A stretch of 64,000 nucleotides of DNA from Punctularia strigosozonata HHB-11173 SS5. Taxonomy: Eukaryota; Basidiomycota; Agaricomycetes; Corticiales; Punctulariaceae. Positions 1-10,646 of the stretch are shown in pieces. Positions within the stretch are counted from its first letter, which is position 1. Each line of letters starts with the position of its first letter. Below the pieces are notes generated by a model. The model had not been told where the DNA came from and ran no database searches. It was given only the letters and a program-made list of their open reading frames with translations. The translations under genes and the position numbers were made by a program. Where the stretch lies: positions 3,165,521 to 3,229,520 of the forward strand of contig NW_006767433.1 of the NCBI RefSeq assembly GCF_000264995.1. The letters run 5' to 3'.

Positions 1-940
1 GCGGTGCACTCGATGAGTACCATGTCGCTGGTCTCAGCACAAATGTGGAGTTTCTCAGATCGTTGGCCGGGAACGAAGCGTTTATCGATGGCGACCTCGA
101 GACCGGATTCATTAAGGTAGGGGAAAGTTCCGCATCGTATCTCACATCCGAGTGCGGAGAATTCAATTACTTGCCATACAGAAACACCAAGCAGAGCTTC
201 TTCCGCCGCTTACCCAACCATCTGCCGAGCTTCTTACTCAAGCCGCACTATTCGTAACCTTGAGAGATATGTTGCCTCGGACAGCAACGAGCGCACCTTC
301 ACCGTGGACCACCCTTGCTGCTCGTCGGTTTAATGGTCGCCATCACGAAGGGGTCGTGAATATTCGCACAGAAGACGAATCGACCGCATCCATCACTGTT
401 CATCTCAAGCACCTTGGATCCGGGTCTTTCACGGCAACAGTACGTCAGGGGCTGACGAGCGACCTGGTTACGGTACAATCTGCTCGGTTGTCTTCTCCCA
501 CGGTCCTGGACGTGACCGTGAACGGAGCGTCCTCGCATTCGACTATTGTATCGCAACGTCCGCCTGCGTCCGTGCCCGTCTCGGACGCTCCTCATACCCA
601 AGAACGATTACACATTTTCCATGATGGACGAAAGACCACCCTCGTCCTGCCACCTCCGAAATGGTTGCTCTCACTCGGAAGCGACGTCCTTGAAGCCGGG
701 AAAGCCAAGGGCGCCCTCAAGGCACCGATGCCGAGCCTGGTTGTTGAGGTGAAGGTGACCGTGGGTGATAAGGTTGCGGCAGGCGACCCGGTCGTGATCA
801 TCGAAAGTATGAAGACCGAAACGGTGTTGAGGGCGCCGAAGGGTGGCGTGGTCAACGCCGTGGGCTGCAGTAAAGGCGAGATGGTGGAGGAAGGCAGACA
901 GTTGATTGATATCACCGTGGATGAGTCTAATACAGATTGA
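1..940 (+). CDS. 3-methylcrotonyl-CoA carboxylase alpha subunit, 3' end (biotin carrier)
   Basis: This is the C-terminal part of a biotin-dependent carboxylase; the 5' part lies outside the window. The first exon reads through the end of the carboxylase domain (GLSTNVEFLRSLAGNEAFI, then GDLETGFI), wording typical of the mitochondrial leucine-degradation enzyme MCC alpha. An intron at 117-181 (GTAGGG...ACAG) joins in frame to KHQAELLPP. The last 75 residues form a biotinyl-carrier domain with APMPS and VIIESMKTE; the Lys of SMKT is the expected biotinylation site (the common AMKM core is SMKT here). The stop is at 938-940. Acetyl/propionyl-CoA carboxylase alpha is the alternative, but MCC fits better in a fungus. 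Confidence 0.85.
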
Positions 941-2014
941 CTGAGTGGTTTGAGGTAATGTGCAACGGCGCTGACTAAATATGTACTACCTGCGTTTTGA
1001 CTTCGCAGAGGCTAACAAGATCGGTCGAGTGAGCACCAACAAACTCGTATGATATACTCTAAAGGGTCACGCACGAGTTCGTCTGTGTAGCAAGTCTCGC
1101 GCTCGCTTTTGTCACAACGGCATGATACATTTTCAACGTTGCTATAACCACGTGTACACGTCGCTACTTGCACTGTTACTACTTCATGTGCACGCGACGA
1201 GCTTGGTTACAGGAAATCTATGCTACCCGTGCCTACGCTAGTTAATGAAGGTATACGAGGGGCGGGACGGGGTGCGAGTGGAACGAGCGGCCGGTCGGGC
1301 CCTAGTAGGTAAGTAAGTCTCACTGCTCTGATATGGGAGCAAGTGTGTATTGATGTACCTAGTAGGTAAGTAACTACGGTACATTAGCTCTCGGAACGGG
1401 GACATATGAATAAGATAGAACTCACGTCTCACTGCTCTGATATGGGAGCAAGTGAGGCGTGCGTTCGCGAAAAGGAGATGGTTATCTGAGTGCGGAGGCA
1501 TAAGTTTTCATGTCCATAAAAGTCCATAGCACGCGAGGGGGCGCGCGCCCTGCGCGCGACGGCCGAACGACGTCCGCTTGTATGCCCGTCTCCCGTCTAT
1601 CTCCAACACTAGTGAATATAGACGGTTCATATGTGACAGAAACTGGAATCCACCGGCGGATGGTCCCACTTCGAGATCCCACGCCTTGCTCTAATCTGGG
1701 TCACCTGGACTGCATCATGTTGCCTTCCAGGGTGGATTGGACACGAGCACACGCGACTCTGAGAAGGAACGACCAAATGTTTCCAAGAGACGCTTCACAT
1801 GATCTACCGCATCATGTAATAGAGCTGATTTGCAGCCAGTATTTCTCTACGTCACCTTGGTCAACTTGCTTCTCAATGACAGGTCGCGAATTGAGTTCGT
1901 CGCTAATATTTATCAGCTGCAAATCATCTCTAATGCAGGGACTCAAGTAGCTGACATTCTGCGAACACTGGACACAGGCCCCGTCACCCCCCTTTGCAAG
2001 TTGCATCGACCACG
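941..2014. other. Intergenic region with local duplications
   Basis: About 1.07 kb between the carboxylase stop and the monooxygenase start. I recognise no gene. Short open frames on both strands show no family features. The notable content is the pair of direct repeats at 1301-1454, listed separately. The last 200 bases should hold the monooxygenase promoter, but I see no clear TATA box. Confidence 0.5.
1301..1454. repeat. Two interleaved direct repeats (16 bp and 29 bp)
   Basis: A 16-bp unit (cctagtaggtaagtaa) occurs at 1301-1316 and 1358-1373. A 29-bp unit beginning gtctcactgctctgatatgg occurs at 1317-1345 and 1426-1454, both copies exact. In the first copy the two units are adjacent; in the second they are separated by about 50 bases. 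This looks like a duplication of about 45 bp followed by insertion or divergence. No coding role is visible. Confidence 0.85.
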
Positions 2015-4571
2015 ATGTCTACGGGAGCGCACCACCTCTTAAGCGCCGATCCTCCCGAATCAGCACTAAAAGGTAGCCATCCTAACGGTGATCCCACCCT
2101 CCACGGTGCGAGTGGGTTCAAACTTGGAAACTTCTGCGTCGACGAGTATCGCCCTATAAGGGTTGCTGTTATCGGAGCAGGCTTCAGCGGAGTCACTGCT
2201 GCGATCCGGTGAGCCTGGAATAGCGCGGTTTGGCCTTCCTCTTATTCTCTTATTGAACGGCGTCGGACCAGCTTCCGCCAGAAGGTGCCGAACGTGACGG
2301 TAAACGTATACGAGAAGAACCGAGGAGTTGGTGGGACATGGTTTGCGAACCGATATCCTGTATTCCTCCGCACTTGCTTTGCACGACCATTCAAAACGTT
2401 TGATGACTCTCTTCCTTTCCACAGGGACTGGCTTGTGATATTCCATCTCATTGCGTGCGTGTCTGAGATTGTGTCGCGCATTAGCTTGCGCTAACGGTTC
2501 CTCAGTATCAATTGACTTTCGAGGCAAAGGCGATTATCTAGTTTCCCCTTCCTGCTGCATATCCCTGCAATACTCACGGTAGTTCATTTCGCAGACGGAC
2601 TGGAGTGCAGTGTATGCACCGGGGCCGGAAATCCGAGAATATATAGAAGGCGTCGTAGAGAAGTGGAAGCTTCAGCCTCTTATCCACCTATCGCATGAGC
2701 TCGTCGGTGCACGGTGGGAAGAAGCGGCAGGCAAGTGGCACCTCACCATCAGGCACCCGAAGTCCGACGACGCAGAGGCCGCGGATGGCGAAACTACGTT
2801 CGAGGAGTTCGAAGATGTCGTGGACGTACTCTTTACCGGCGTGGGCTCGCTCAGTCGCTGGTCCTGGCCGGATATCCCTGGTTTGCAGGATTTCAAGGGT
2901 CGTCTACTGCATAGTGCGAACTGGGATCTCACACCTGATCCTCGGGGACGCTGGGAGGAAGGCATTAAAGATTGGGGGGACAAGCGTGTCGGAGTCATCG
3001 GTGTAGTCAGCATGCTACCGCTGTGTGCTCTGGTCATCGATTAACGATTCGGTGATGACGGTAGGGGGCGTCAGCCATCCAGATCGTGCCTGCCTTGCAG
3101 CCCAATGTTGCGAAGATTGTCAATTACGTGCGTGGCAAAACATGGTTCTCCGCACCATTCGCCGAGGGCAAGCTCGCGGAGCTAATTGGAAAGACGCCGA
3201 CGGGCGAGAATTGTGAGATACTCTGTCAGGCTGGTTGGCGATGGACTATGCTGATAGGTACAACCGGCTTTCAGACTACTTCACGAATGAGGACAAGGCG
3301 AGATTCAGCGATCCCAGATACTACGAGTATTTCAGGCACGAACTAGAGTCTGATCTAAACGTAAGGCGTTGCTTGCAGCCAACTGAGTGCACGCTGATCA
3401 GCGCCCAGGCCGTTCACCAAGCGACAGTTAAAGGTAGCAAGCTCCAAGAACTTGGACGCGAGGCGTTTGCCGCCGTCATGAAGCAACGACTAGCAAAGAA
3501 GCCTTGGATAGCCGAAAAACGTGATTGAGAACTCGGCTTGTCGTTCTGAGATGTGGCTTCTTGTTGACAATTCCTTGCAGTGATACCGAACTTTGCAGTG
3601 GCATGCCGTCGCCTCACTCCAGGACCCGGCTATCTCGAAGCCCTGTGCGAAGACAATGTACAACCGCCATGTGATACATGTCACAAAATCCTTGCTGAAG
3701 TTTTATTGCTCTGCAGGTAGACTTCGTCACATCCGAGATCAAGCGTGTTACGCCCACCGGGATTGAGACCGCTGACGGACAGCACCAAGAGCTGGACGTG
3801 ATAATCTGCGCCACGGGGTTCGATGCATCCTTTAATTTGGGATTCTCGTGCGTCGGTCGCAACGGGATCGACCTCGCCGACCGCTTCGCGCCGCACCCGG
3901 AAACCTACCTGACTGTATGCACAGATGGGTTCCCGAACTGGTTCATGTCGCTGGGGCCCAACTCCGCCGTGGGAAGCGGAAGTCTTCTGGTGTTGATCGA
4001 GCGACAGATTGACTATGCAGTGATGGCAACCTGCAAACTTCAGCGAGAGAGGCTCAAGAGCATCGAGGCAAAGCCGGAGGCTGTCAGAGATTTTGACGAT
4101 TACTTGGAACACTACTTCCCAACAGTGAGTAGTCTACGCCTGTCCGCCATCTGGGCTCTTACCCTTCCTCTAGAGTGTCTACAGCGAAAAATGCCGCTCA
4201 TGGTACAAGATGGGCAAGGAGGAAGGTCGCGTTACCGGGCTTTGGCCAGGTTAGGCGTATGTCGGGAGGTGCCATCTATAGCACTCACTTCAGTCCACGA
4301 TAGGCTCTTGCCTTCACGCCGTGCGGGCCCTTGCTCATCCGCGTTGGGAAGACTTCAACTACCAGCATCTGTCGGGTGAACCCCAGAACCGATTCTATTG
4401 GCTCGGAGACGGCCAGACCTACAACGAGAAGACCTTCACGGGAGACAGTACGCGACCGTTGTCGTTCACCTGAGATAGTATACTCATATAAGATGATCAG
4501 GAGCGTGGTACTTAAATCCCGAGGAGATCGATAAACCGCCGAGTGAGTGCACACCATGCCGACCACTATGA
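2015..4571 (+). CDS. Flavin-containing (Baeyer-Villiger-type) monooxygenase
   Basis: An FAD- and NADPH-dependent monooxygenase, built from about eleven exons. Exon 1 carries the FAD Rossmann motif VIGAGFSGVTAA. Next come VGGTWFANRYP and the Baeyer-Villiger fingerprint FKGRLLHSANWD (FxGxxxHxxxWD). The NADPH motif VIGVGASAIQ is formed across an intron at about 3006-3064, and DVIICATGFD follows. Joins that keep frame include 2209-2271, 2360-2424, 2455-2505, a possible GC-AG intron at 2524-2594, 3213-3274 and 3361-3408. The C-terminus reads NPEEIDKPPSE and stops at 4569-4571. The substrate cannot be told from sequence; fungal relatives act on ketones or secondary metabolites. The gene looks intact, and I see no partner biosynthetic genes beside it. 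Confidence 0.85.
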
Positions 4572-4601
4572 ACTTTTCATTACATTTCTGTGCAGTTCCA
4601 A

Positions 4602-4661
4602 ATTGAATGGTGCACTGCTATCTGGCGCCCCAGATTGAATGGTGCACTGCTATCTGGCGCC
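4602..4661. repeat. 28-bp tandem duplication
   Basis: Two exact 28-bp copies, 4602-4629 and 4634-4661, each starting attgaatggtgcactgctat and separated by 4 bases. The second copy overlaps the start of the 85-codon open stretch. The copies are identical, so the duplication is recent. Confidence 0.9.
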
Positions 4662-4896
4662 GTTGGTGAATCTAGTGGGTAACCCTAAGTTACACCGTGC
4701 ACATCAAGAAGTAGCTTGGAATGCTTGCTACAGAATTCTGTACCCTGTCGTGCTTGCGATCAATGTTGCTGAGTTTGAATATGTTTTCAATGAAGGTCAG
4801 GGCAAAGTGGCTGTGCATGCACTGACTGACCGCGACGGGGAACCAATACATAAGTGTCTTGTCGACGAAAGGTTGTATGATTACGTGCCGAAGTGA
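4639..4896 (+). CDS. Unrecognised 85-codon open frame (doubtful gene)
   Basis: An ATG-to-TGA frame just downstream of the monooxygenase. Its product (start MVHCYLAPLVNLVGNPKLHR) is balanced in composition, with no low-complexity runs, no signal peptide and no membrane segment. It matches no family I know. Its start lies inside the tandem duplication. It could be a small gene, one exon of a decayed gene, or chance. Confidence 0.2.
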   Translation: MVHCYLAPLVNLVGNPKLHRAHQEVAWNACYRILYPVVLAINVAEFEYVFNEGQGKVAVHALTDRDGEPIHKCLVDERLYDYVPK

Positions 4897-5493
4897 TTAG
4901 GATATGCGTGTATGGCACCTGAACGTTGTGAGGCGTGGGGGAGCGTCACGAAGTAATTTTTGTACGCACAGGACGTGGACAATACCGACGGGCGAGCTGC
5001 ATGCTCCTGTACTTTAGATCTATGATGACCATCCAGATGCAAACATTTGACGAACTTGCATGATCTCCATTTCGAAGAACCAATATTTATCGGACAGTAC
5101 ATGGCGTGAGCGAGGTTCAAATACATTGAGTGACCTAGAATATTAGGGTGCAACCGGCAGCCCCATGGCCCTCGAACGTCGGCTCGTCGAATCGTATGTT
5201 CACGGAGCATCTGCACTTTCACCGGCGAAAACCCGATGCCCCGACCACAAGGCGCTTCGAGGCTCTTATCTTTTTAAGTATCGCCCAGGACGTGTAGTCA
5301 GACGCGATGGAGTTGAGAACATCGCAGCCCGGGCCGGGTGGGAAACCAGCTGCGAACCGGGGTGTTTGACTGGCAAAGGGGGAAGGCAGGGCTTGACGGA
5401 GACTGGGCGAGGTGTGCCATAGCTGCTCAGTACTTGAAGACTCGGCAAGATCGCCGAATGACTGCACGGCGCCAGAGACAGTTTAGGCTGTTT

Positions 5494-5545
5494 GGTAGGT
5501 GGTATATTTCCGGCGCGGTCCCAATAGCGGAACAACCGGTTGCCG
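5494..5545. repeat. Dispersed repeat copy A
   Basis: Positions 5501-5545 (45 bp, starting ggtatatttccggcgcggtc) are identical to 63207-63251 near the other end of the window. Both copies are preceded by ggtaggt-type repeats. The sequence continues differently on the 3' side. I take it to be the end or a fragment of a repeated element of unknown class. Confidence 0.8.
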
Positions 5546-6133
5546 CACCGCACGCCAATACGTGCGGGTTTGGCGCACACACTGCATCCACGGTTCCCGT
5601 GAGCTGTATAACAGCCGACACACCGCTTCAGCACTGGCGCAAGTAACTAGGTACATGGATGTGCTACTATGTGCGATACATTACCTAGCGGCCGCCCACT
5701 TCAGCCGTCGAGTGTCGACACAGGGAGTTCCGATAGTGCGAGTCGGCGATTATTGTAGTTTCTCACCGTTCCCTTGCCGTTGCCGGGCATGGACTGTTCC
5801 GAGAACCTTCGCCTCCGCACGTTGGACGCAGCCTGGAGTGCGCTGCGAGGGCCAGTGCGGGGACGAACGGGCCGACGTAAAGCTCGATGGCTTCTCCCTC
5901 ACCCACCTCGCGGTGGTTGCTCGTGATCGGCTCCGTCATTTTCCTCCTGCTCAGCTGGACCTGGCTTCCCCCGAACTGGGACGGGCTTAAATAGTATGCG
6001 GATTCATATCTTCCTCCATATCCGATCGTTCTCAACGACCTGTCCCGCTATGTCATCGTTCATCCACTCCATCCGCTCGTCATTTAGCATCAGCAGAAAC
6101 AAATCATCCCCGCCATCCAACGACAAGGCCACC

Positions 6134-7549
6134 ATGCCTCCTCCTCAAACAACGCTCAAGGTCAGCTAGTCACCGTTCCGAGTATGGCGCACAGCAAGTG
6201 TTCATATGCCCCTCTCCAGCGCGTGCTTGTTACGGGTGGCGCTGGTTACATAGGCAAGTCCACTGCTTTCGCGTACGGCCGTAACTGACAACAACCACGA
6301 TACAGGTTCTCACATCATATACTCTCTCCAAGAAACCCGCCGCTTCAAGGTCATTTCCATCGACAACCATCACAATTCCCATCCCAAAGCCCTCGACCGT
6401 GTCGCCCACATCGCGCGCGACGCTCTACCCGCGAACGCGACATCGGAAGAGCGCGAGAGCGCAGAGATTGATGCGCACACGGCAGATCTTACCAAGCCTG
6501 AAGAAGTCCGTGCCGTCTTCGAGAAATATGGCAAGGGTGGAATCTGGGGAGTGATCCACGTAGCCGTCAGTTGACTCCTATCGCTCTCACCCCGGCATTT
6601 GACCTCACCATCTGCAACTAGGCTTACAAAGCCGTAGGAGAATCTACTGAGATTCCGCTCACCTACTACCAGAACAACGTTGCTGCCACCATCTCCCTCC
6701 TCCAGATAATGTCTGAGTTCGACTGCACTCGCATGGTCTACTCCTCATCGGCGACCGTTTACGGCACTCCACCCAGCATCCCCATCCCCGAGACGACACG
6801 GCTGAAGGCAGACAGTCCCTATGGCCGGAGTAAGGTCATGAGCGAAACTGTTCTGGACGACCTTTGTCATGCCGAACCTCAGAGGTGGAAAGCCATCTCT
6901 TTGCGATACTTCAAGTACGCTGGGATCTGCTTCTGTGTTCACACAGCCGCTGATGTCGTGTGTTTAGCCCTGCTGGAGCGCACCCTTCGGGTCTCATTGG
7001 CGAAGATCCCAGAGGCCGGCCTGGTAACCTCTTGCCACTGTTGGCTCAAATGGCCGTCGGCCGTGTCAAGGATCCCGTCCTCAAGGTCTTTGGCAACGAT
7101 TATCCTACTCCGTACGCTCTGAATCCTCTCGCCGATTCGGTGCTTGTTCACTCGTTCCGTTTAGGGACGGTACCTGCGTCCGAGACTACATTCATATTCT
7201 CGACCTCGCGAAGGGCCACCTTCTCGCCCTCGATGCCCTATCAGACAACTCGACTGTGTTCGATAACTGTCCGGACGAGGCTCGCTACAAAGCGTACAAC
7301 CTGGGAAAGGGACGTGGAATGTCTGTCTTGCAGATTGTCGAGGCCATGCGGAAGGCAAGTGGCTTCGACTACAAGACGGAGATCACGGGCAGGAGAAAAG
7401 GAGACGTCCCCGATCTCACCGCCGATCCCGCACTGGCTGAGAAGGAACTCGGCTTTCACGCAGACGCGGATTTGGAGACAATGTGCCGCGATCTCTGGAA
7501 CTGGCAGACGAAGAACCCGCAAGGATATGATACTCCGGCCAAGGATTGA
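6134..7549 (+). CDS. GAL10: UDP-glucose 4-epimerase
   Basis: Interconverts UDP-galactose and UDP-glucose in the Leloir pathway. It belongs to the NAD-dependent extended SDR family and is cytosolic. Visible features are [13 protein letters not shown] (NAD motif), [10 protein letters not shown], the catalytic YGRSK (YxxxK), NPAGAHPSG and the [10 protein letters not shown] block. Introns: 6161-6219, 6254-6305 (GC-AG, donor GCAAGT), 6566-6621, 6915-6967 and 7112-7164; all keep frame. I chose ATG 6134 (context GCCACCATG), giving MPPPQTTLK joined to RVLVTGG through a pyrimidine-rich acceptor. ATG 6184 is the alternative, in which case 6134-6169 is a short upstream ORF. No mutarotase domain follows, unlike yeast Gal10. 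Confidence 0.93.
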
Positions 7550-7738
7550 ATTTATTTAGATTCAATACTCCCAGGAGCATGGGCCAGCGATAAGAGCATA
7601 ATCAGCGGTTCGTGTTATGACCGATGATTCACGGAACGACCTTTCGCATTGTGTACACATAAACGTAATACCAGCCATTTGACCGTGCATATGCCAATGC
7701 CAAGGGGTATCTAGTCACGAACATTCTCGTACATATAC

Positions 7739-7756
7739 GGTAGGTAGGTAGGTATA
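7739..7756. repeat. 18-bp ggta-repeat motif
   Basis: ggtaggtaggtaggtata here is identical to 63195-63212, which leads into dispersed repeat copy B. It lies between the converging 3' ends of the epimerase and nuclease genes. The sequence after the 18 bases differs, so this is either a simple repeat or a fragment of the same element. Confidence 0.6.
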
Positions 7757-7804
7757 CGGGATGTCGTGCGATCAAAAAAAACTTGCACCTCGGTTCAAAC
7801 GCGA

Positions 7805-9284
7805 TCACGGTAAATTGGTTTGGCCGTCAAAGATAACATTCAACCAAGCCGCAAGGCGATAGCCCTGCTTGGCCAGCTGAAGGTCGATCTGAGGGCCGGC
7901 AGTTCATTACAATTGATCACGAATGAGGGACACGCAGAGAACGCACAATGGGCAGAGCGCCTGAGTAATAAGACCCGGTGCAAAGGTCCTGTCCACTTGT
8001 ATAATTGAAGACGTAGGTCTGAATGAATCGTGAGTGCAAATGTTACTTGAATGTATTGATTGCGCTCACGCAGTCATATTCGTTTGCATCTTGCGCCCAG
8101 ATAAGTGGACAAGCAAGTGGCTTTATTGCACGGGAGTTAACTGTGGCATGGATCTCGTCCTCAAGAGTGAAGGCCCGCGTCGAAGTCACAGGCTCGGTAA
8201 TAGAGGAGCAGTTGATCCAAGACGAAGCCAGTGACTTGTACTTCCCGCTCTAAAAAGATAGAGGGTTCATTTATGTCGATCTCGACGAAGAATAATCATA
8301 CCCTGATGCGGGTAACTAATGTGGATGCGTATTTCGTCACATCGCTCTCATACTTCGCGTCAATGTTCTTCGTCAAGATACCGGTGTCTGCAAATGATAT
8401 CAGCTAGGCCAGCGAATCGAGAATACGCAGGTGAGCATACCCCAGACAGAATGCAAGTTATCCGATGACTCGCCAGAGCACTTGGCGTCAATGTCATTGC
8501 CACCAACCTTATATGCCTGTGGGTAGAGACCGTTAGCATACCTACTACTAAGCACTGAAGGTAACTTGATTACAGACCTCCACGTGTAACGGTTGGCCAA
8601 TGTCTCCGAGGAACTGGTTCAAGGCCGGTGAGCATGTCTATATTGCATTCATGATCGATATTCGCATACGTGATCAAGGAACTTCAATGCCTCTTGCCTC
8701 TGCTTGGCACTGAGGCTGGTTTCTGCGACGCGCTTGGTGTAGTTCGCGATGGCGGTCAAGATGCACCCATCGGCGCAATCCCGTGTCTCGGAGACAGAGC
8801 ATGATCCGTCGAGTGGGTCATCTAGTAACGAGTTCCGGCGAGAGGATAGACGGGTGCTGCTACACAATACCTTCCGCATCCACGAAATGTAGCGGCGCAG
8901 ACCATTTGTACGCAGTCTCATACTTGACGCTGTCGGCCCACTTTCCAATAGATTAGATGAATTCGAATGAAGAACGTCATGGGTCGACGTACTGTAGCTG
9001 CAACACCTAAAGACTCGTTATAGGTGGAGCCCAACGACGATTTGACGAAAGCAAGGGCCTTGGTCGAGAGAAACTGCAAGGACGATCGCTCTTAGCCCGC
9101 CTGTTGATGCAAAAAGGACGCCTTCACCTCTTGCGCAACGTACCTACTTTTATGAGCAATAAACTCTGAAGGAGACGAATATGTGTATTGCTTACCCCAC
9201 TGTCTCGTGGCCGAGATTTCCCCAAGCTGTTGTCTCGCGTACCGCGAAAGCGAAGAGCGCGAGGTTAGACAGCAAGAGCTTCAT
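7805..9284 (-). CDS. S1/P1-type secreted nuclease
   Basis: A zinc-dependent single-strand-specific endonuclease / 3'-nucleotidase for the secretory pathway. No single open frame shows it; joining about nine short exons does. The start at 9284 gives MKLLLSNLALFAFA, a signal peptide, then mature WGNLGHETVG with the N-terminal Trp and His that bind zinc. Further ligands appear in order: WADS, LHFVDAE, FLGDIGQPLH and DNLHSVWD. A CADGCILTAIANYT block matches the P1 nuclease core, and the chain ends in GYRLAAWLNVIFDGQ before the stop at 7805-7807. All zinc ligands I know for the family are present, so the gene looks functional. It may scavenge phosphate or nucleotides outside the cell. Confidence 0.88.
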
Positions 9285-10023
9285 GAGTGCCGATTGTAAC
9301 GAGAAGCAGTGTCTCTGGGACCTGGAGGATCGTCCGCGCAGAAATGCTCAGCTTTTATCCGAGCGTAACGAACCCTGGACAGGAAGGCCTCGTGGATACG
9401 GGGCTCGCGAAGGCAAGAACTCATGCGAGAATCCAAGATAAATATAGACCTTGGCAAAGATACCAAAGAATGTCGGTCCATCCGCAAGACACGTCCTGCC
9501 TACCAGATCTGGTCCACGCAAATGGATGAGATCAAGTGCATCTGGAGTTACTACTTTAACGAAACGTGCTCTAGAGCGCACTCTTTCGTCTCCGATTTTA
9601 GCGTTTCGTGCAGCACTCAGTCTGAGCCTTTGAGATCGGGCCCGGCGCCGGCGGCCTAACCGAAATACGGAGTTGAGCAATGACGAACGTTGGTTCCTCG
9701 TCGAGCGGACGATTGATGAAACGGGAGGTCCCCACTACTCCTTGAGACAGTGCCATGCGATGATTGACAGTAACCAGGTCGTTATGCCCGGCAGAAGTGG
9801 TTGAGCCATGTGGGTACAGAAACTCATCTGATCTCGCGCCTCATGTCATAACGTATCTAGAGCGGTGCTGCAAGCTTCGAAGTGACCATCGATGAGCGCG
9901 AACTAATCGGAGGACCGCTGAGTGCACAGGAAGTAAAATGAAGACGTTAGTATGTGCTGCGTCTGCGTTGCGTCGCCCCCCGCGGCTTAGTAACTTCCGC
10001 CACACCTGCTGCCTCGCTGAATC
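9285..10023. other. Divergent promoter region between nuclease and DPH4
   Basis: About 740 bases between two divergently transcribed genes. Short open frames on both strands show no recognisable features. I see no clear TATA box or repeat. Confidence 0.5.
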
Positions 10024-10473
10024 ATGCCACTGGCCATGGATACACACGAGACTTCGACAAATCACTACGCAACCCTTGGAGTTTCTCCTAGAGCCGATGC
10101 AAGGGAAATCAAATCTGGATATCATCGCGCTCTCCTCCTTGTCCATCCCGACAAGCATTCACAAGGAGACGCGTCAGACGCTGGTCCTCGAATTGCAGCA
10201 ATCCAGGAAGCCTTTCGCATACTGTCAACGGAGTCGCTCCGCAAACAATATGATGCTAGCTTACAGGTGCCGCACCAATTCCATGTACCGAGACCGGCTC
10301 AAATCGTATCCTTGGAGGACTTCGACGAGCAGCCCGAGTATTGGCGCTATCCTTGCCGATGTGGCGGGGCGTATATCGTCAGAGAGGCGGATATGGAAGG
10401 TGGTCGCCATTTGATTGGGTGCAATAGCTGCTCAGAAACTGTCTGGGCCGGTTATGAACTGGCGGAAGCATGA
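10024..10473 (+). CDS. DPH4: Diphthamide biosynthesis protein 4 (DnaJ-like)
   Basis: A single-exon gene of 149 codons. An N-terminal J domain (HYATLGVSPRADAREIKSGY, then LLVHPDKH with the HPD triad that activates Hsp70) is followed by a DPH-type zinc finger (CSL domain). Its ligands are the CRCGG and CNSC pairs in YPCRCGGAYIV and GCNSCSETVW. The protein supplies iron/electrons for the first step of diphthamide synthesis on EF2. Length and domain order match the family. A second in-frame ATG at 10036 (GCCATGG context) may be the main start; it removes only four residues. Confidence 0.93.
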   Translation: MPLAMDTHETSTNHYATLGVSPRADAREIKSGYHRALLLVHPDKHSQGDASDAGPRIAAIQEAFRILSTESLRKQYDASLQVPHQFHVPRPAQIVSLEDFDEQPEYWRYPCRCGGAYIVREADMEGGRHLIGCNSCSETVWAGYELAEA

Positions 10474-10646
10474 TCATCAACCTCCATTCGTTCAGCTGGT
10501 GAATCCTTGCTGGAACGACAAGAAATCAGGTTTGTATAACAGTTCATCGAATGCATTAATTGGGCTGATTCGATTACTAGTGATGGACCACTAACACAAG
10601 ATATTGCAACCTCAGCAGCGAAATCCGACGGCGCCCCAAGACCACC

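Larger units (their letters stand above)
4572..6133. other. Intergenic region with repeats, no recognised gene
   Basis: About 1.5 kb. It holds a 28-bp tandem duplication (4602-4661), a stretch open for 85 codons (4639-4896) whose product I do not recognise, and a copy of a dispersed repeat near 5494-5545. The last part (about 5700-6130) is the likely promoter and 5' UTR of the downstream epimerase, rich in CCATCC and ATCC runs. Confidence 0.45.

Noticed and set aside
3213-3274. Apparent frameshift in the monooxygenase gene
   Set aside because: The acceptor at 3256-3257 gives a one-base mismatch, but using the better acceptor CTTTCAG at 3274 restores the frame (GENYYFTNEDKARF).
2015-10473. 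Secondary-metabolite cluster around the monooxygenase
   Set aside because: The neighbours are a carboxylase subunit, an epimerase, a nuclease and DPH4; no synthase, terpene cyclase or pathway regulator is present.
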